DNA of 5,269 nt from Candidatus Komeilibacteria bacterium RIFCSPHIGHO2_01_FULL_52_14 (lineage in GTDB: Bacteria; Patescibacteriota; Patescibacteriia; UBA1558; 2-01-FULL-52-15): assembly GCA_001818365.1 (NCBI GenBank), contig MHKK01000042.1, positions 1 through 5,269 of the forward strand, given 5' to 3'. Under the pieces are notes generated by a model that made no database searches, was not told the origin of the DNA, and worked only from the letters and a program-made list of their open reading frames with translations. A program made the position numbers and the translations under genes. Below, piece after piece: positions 4,829 through 5,269 of this stretch (within the stretch, counting starts at the first letter, position 1; every line of letters begins with the position of its first letter).

Positions 4829-5166
4829 ATGAAAAAGTACTTTGCTTTGTATCTCGTGCCCGCGGCAGTCACCGCAGAGTGGCGGAAAATGACCGATGAG
4901 GAAAAAAAGGAGGAAGGCATGGAGGAGTGGAACAAGTGGATGAAGGATCATCAAAAAAACTTTGCCGATATGGATCGCCGTTAGGAAAAACAAAGAAAAT
5001 TACAGCAGAGGGTATTACCGATACGAAAAATGATATTATCGGATACGGGATCGTGAAGGCAGAATCACATGAGGCTGCTGCGAAATTATTTTCGGATAAT
5101 CCTCAAATGAAGATCCCGGGCGGGTCTGTCGAAATAATGGAAGTTATCGAGATGACGAAGATGTAG
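4829..5166 (+). pseudogene. YCII-domain protein gene broken by a one-base frameshift
   Basis: The first frame (4829-4984) encodes 51 residues, MKKYFALYLVPAAVTAEW to KNFADMDRR, ending in TAG at 4982-4984. The sequence then continues in the -1 frame as GSPLGKTKKITAEG, DIIGYGIVKAESHEAAAKLF and SVEIMEVIEMTKM, up to TAG at 5164-5166. Joined, they give about 112 residues of a YCII-related (PF03795) ferredoxin-like-fold protein; relatives carry F.D.G.PLGKT in one frame, which places the break at about 4970-4974, where one G seems to be missing (ATGGAT for ATGGGAT). It may be a true mutation, an assembly or sequencing error, or partly rescued by slippage at A AAA AAC (4954-4960). The function of such proteins is not known. 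There is no good ribosome binding site before 4829; CATAAT at 4802-4807 could be a weak -10. Confidence 0.85.
4954..4960 (+). other. candidate -1 slippery heptamer A AAA AAC
   Basis: In the zero frame of the YCII gene the codons are CAA AAA AAC, so the heptamer A AAA AAC has the X XXY YYZ phase needed for tandem -1 slippage. It precedes the zero-frame TAG (4982) by 21 bases and shifts into the very frame that holds the rest of the YCII domain. AAGGA at 4943-4947 lies six bases upstream, closer than the 10 or so bases usual for a stimulatory element. I see no convincing hairpin just downstream. Function is unproven. Confidence 0.35.
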
Positions 5167-5188
5167 GGAGCACCGATCGTAACTCCCC

Positions 5189-5208
5189 TGCCTGCCGTCA
5201 GGCAGGCA
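5189..5208. repeat. short perfect hairpin TGCCTGCC-GTCA-GGCAGGCA
   Basis: An eight-base-pair perfect stem with a four-base loop lies 22 bases after the stop of the YCII gene. It resembles a common CCTGCCTG-type dispersed palindrome of uncultured bacteria. On the plus strand it is followed by AAAACC and on the minus strand by GGGGAG, so there is no T tract for a normal intrinsic terminator. Confidence 0.55.
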
Positions 5209-5216
5209 AAACCAAG

Positions 5217-5269
5217 ATGACGCGTACGCATGTCGGCATGCCCGAAGGCGAACATTTCCAGGGCGCAAC
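5217..5269 (+). CDS. possible start of a gene cut by the window edge
   Basis: An ATG at 5217 opens a frame of 17 codons (MTRTHVGMPEGEHFQGA) that runs off the window. No Shine-Dalgarno sequence is evident (CAAAACCAAG precedes the ATG) and I recognise no family in so short a piece. It is listed because the frame is open and the position after the palindrome suits a new gene; it may equally be non-coding. Confidence 0.25.
   Translation, partial: MTRTHVGMPEGEHFQGA

Noticed and set aside
4908..4921. Internal start ATG 4919 with AGGAGG five bases upstream
   Set aside because: It is inside the YCII frame in a Lys/Glu-rich segment (GAA AAA AAG GAG GAA), where such a motif arises by codon choice, and starting there would remove the conserved first strand MKKYFALYLVPA.
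5086..5268. Minus-strand open frame at the right end
   Set aside because: It overlaps the YCII gene and the palindrome, has no recognisable motif and no ribosome binding site can be judged at the window edge.

Overview
The window (5269 bases) is a patch of bacterial chromosome with mostly small, separately transcribed genes and several short palindromic intergenic repeats. No tRNA, rRNA, CRISPR array, transposase or phage gene is visible. Standard UGA stops are used, for example in the LUD and DHFR-like genes. The mix of genes points, by family recognition only, to an uncultured lineage such as Candidatus Patescibacteria (Parcubacteria-like): a 180-residue lipid-anchor-like protein with a DGRED motif, a lone ferric-reductase membrane domain, a stand-alone LUD protein, a RibD/DHFR-like reductase, a YCII protein and mosaic repeats. 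The phylum is an inference.

Layout. 1-129: a GC-rich stretch made almost entirely of nested palindromes, no convincing gene. 130-744 (minus): six-helix haem-binding-type membrane protein, with an extended -10 box so close to the ATG that its mRNA is probably leaderless. 874-1416 (plus): small membrane-anchored extracytoplasmic protein, divergent from the previous gene. 1415-3209: a self-contained two-gene module. A xylose-isomerase-like TIM-barrel gene (1507-2463, minus) and an unrecognised Cys/His-rich protein gene (2663-3169, plus) diverge from mirror-image, near-consensus promoters, and each ends at a clear intrinsic terminator. 3258-3875 (plus): LUD-domain protein. 3984-4082: a 99-base MITE-like repeat ending exactly where the ribosome binding site of the next gene begins. 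4095-4664 (plus): DHFR/RibD-C-like reductase. 4701-4793: two adjoining hairpins built from a mosaic repeat. 4829-5166 (plus): a YCII-domain gene broken by a one-base frameshift but carrying an A AAA AAC slippery heptamer in the right phase. 5189-5208: a further short palindrome. 5217-5269: possible start of another gene.

How it fits together. The genes do not form one long operon or a recognisable pathway; most have their own promoter. The part that looks most like a deliberate unit is the divergent pair at 1507-3169. Its two promoters share a 10-base motif covering the -35 boxes, arranged as a perfect inverted repeat, so the two genes could be controlled together. One encodes a probable sugar-phosphate isomerase/epimerase-type enzyme, the other a protein of unknown function with a possible metal site. 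This is the best candidate here for an undescribed system; the functional link is inference.
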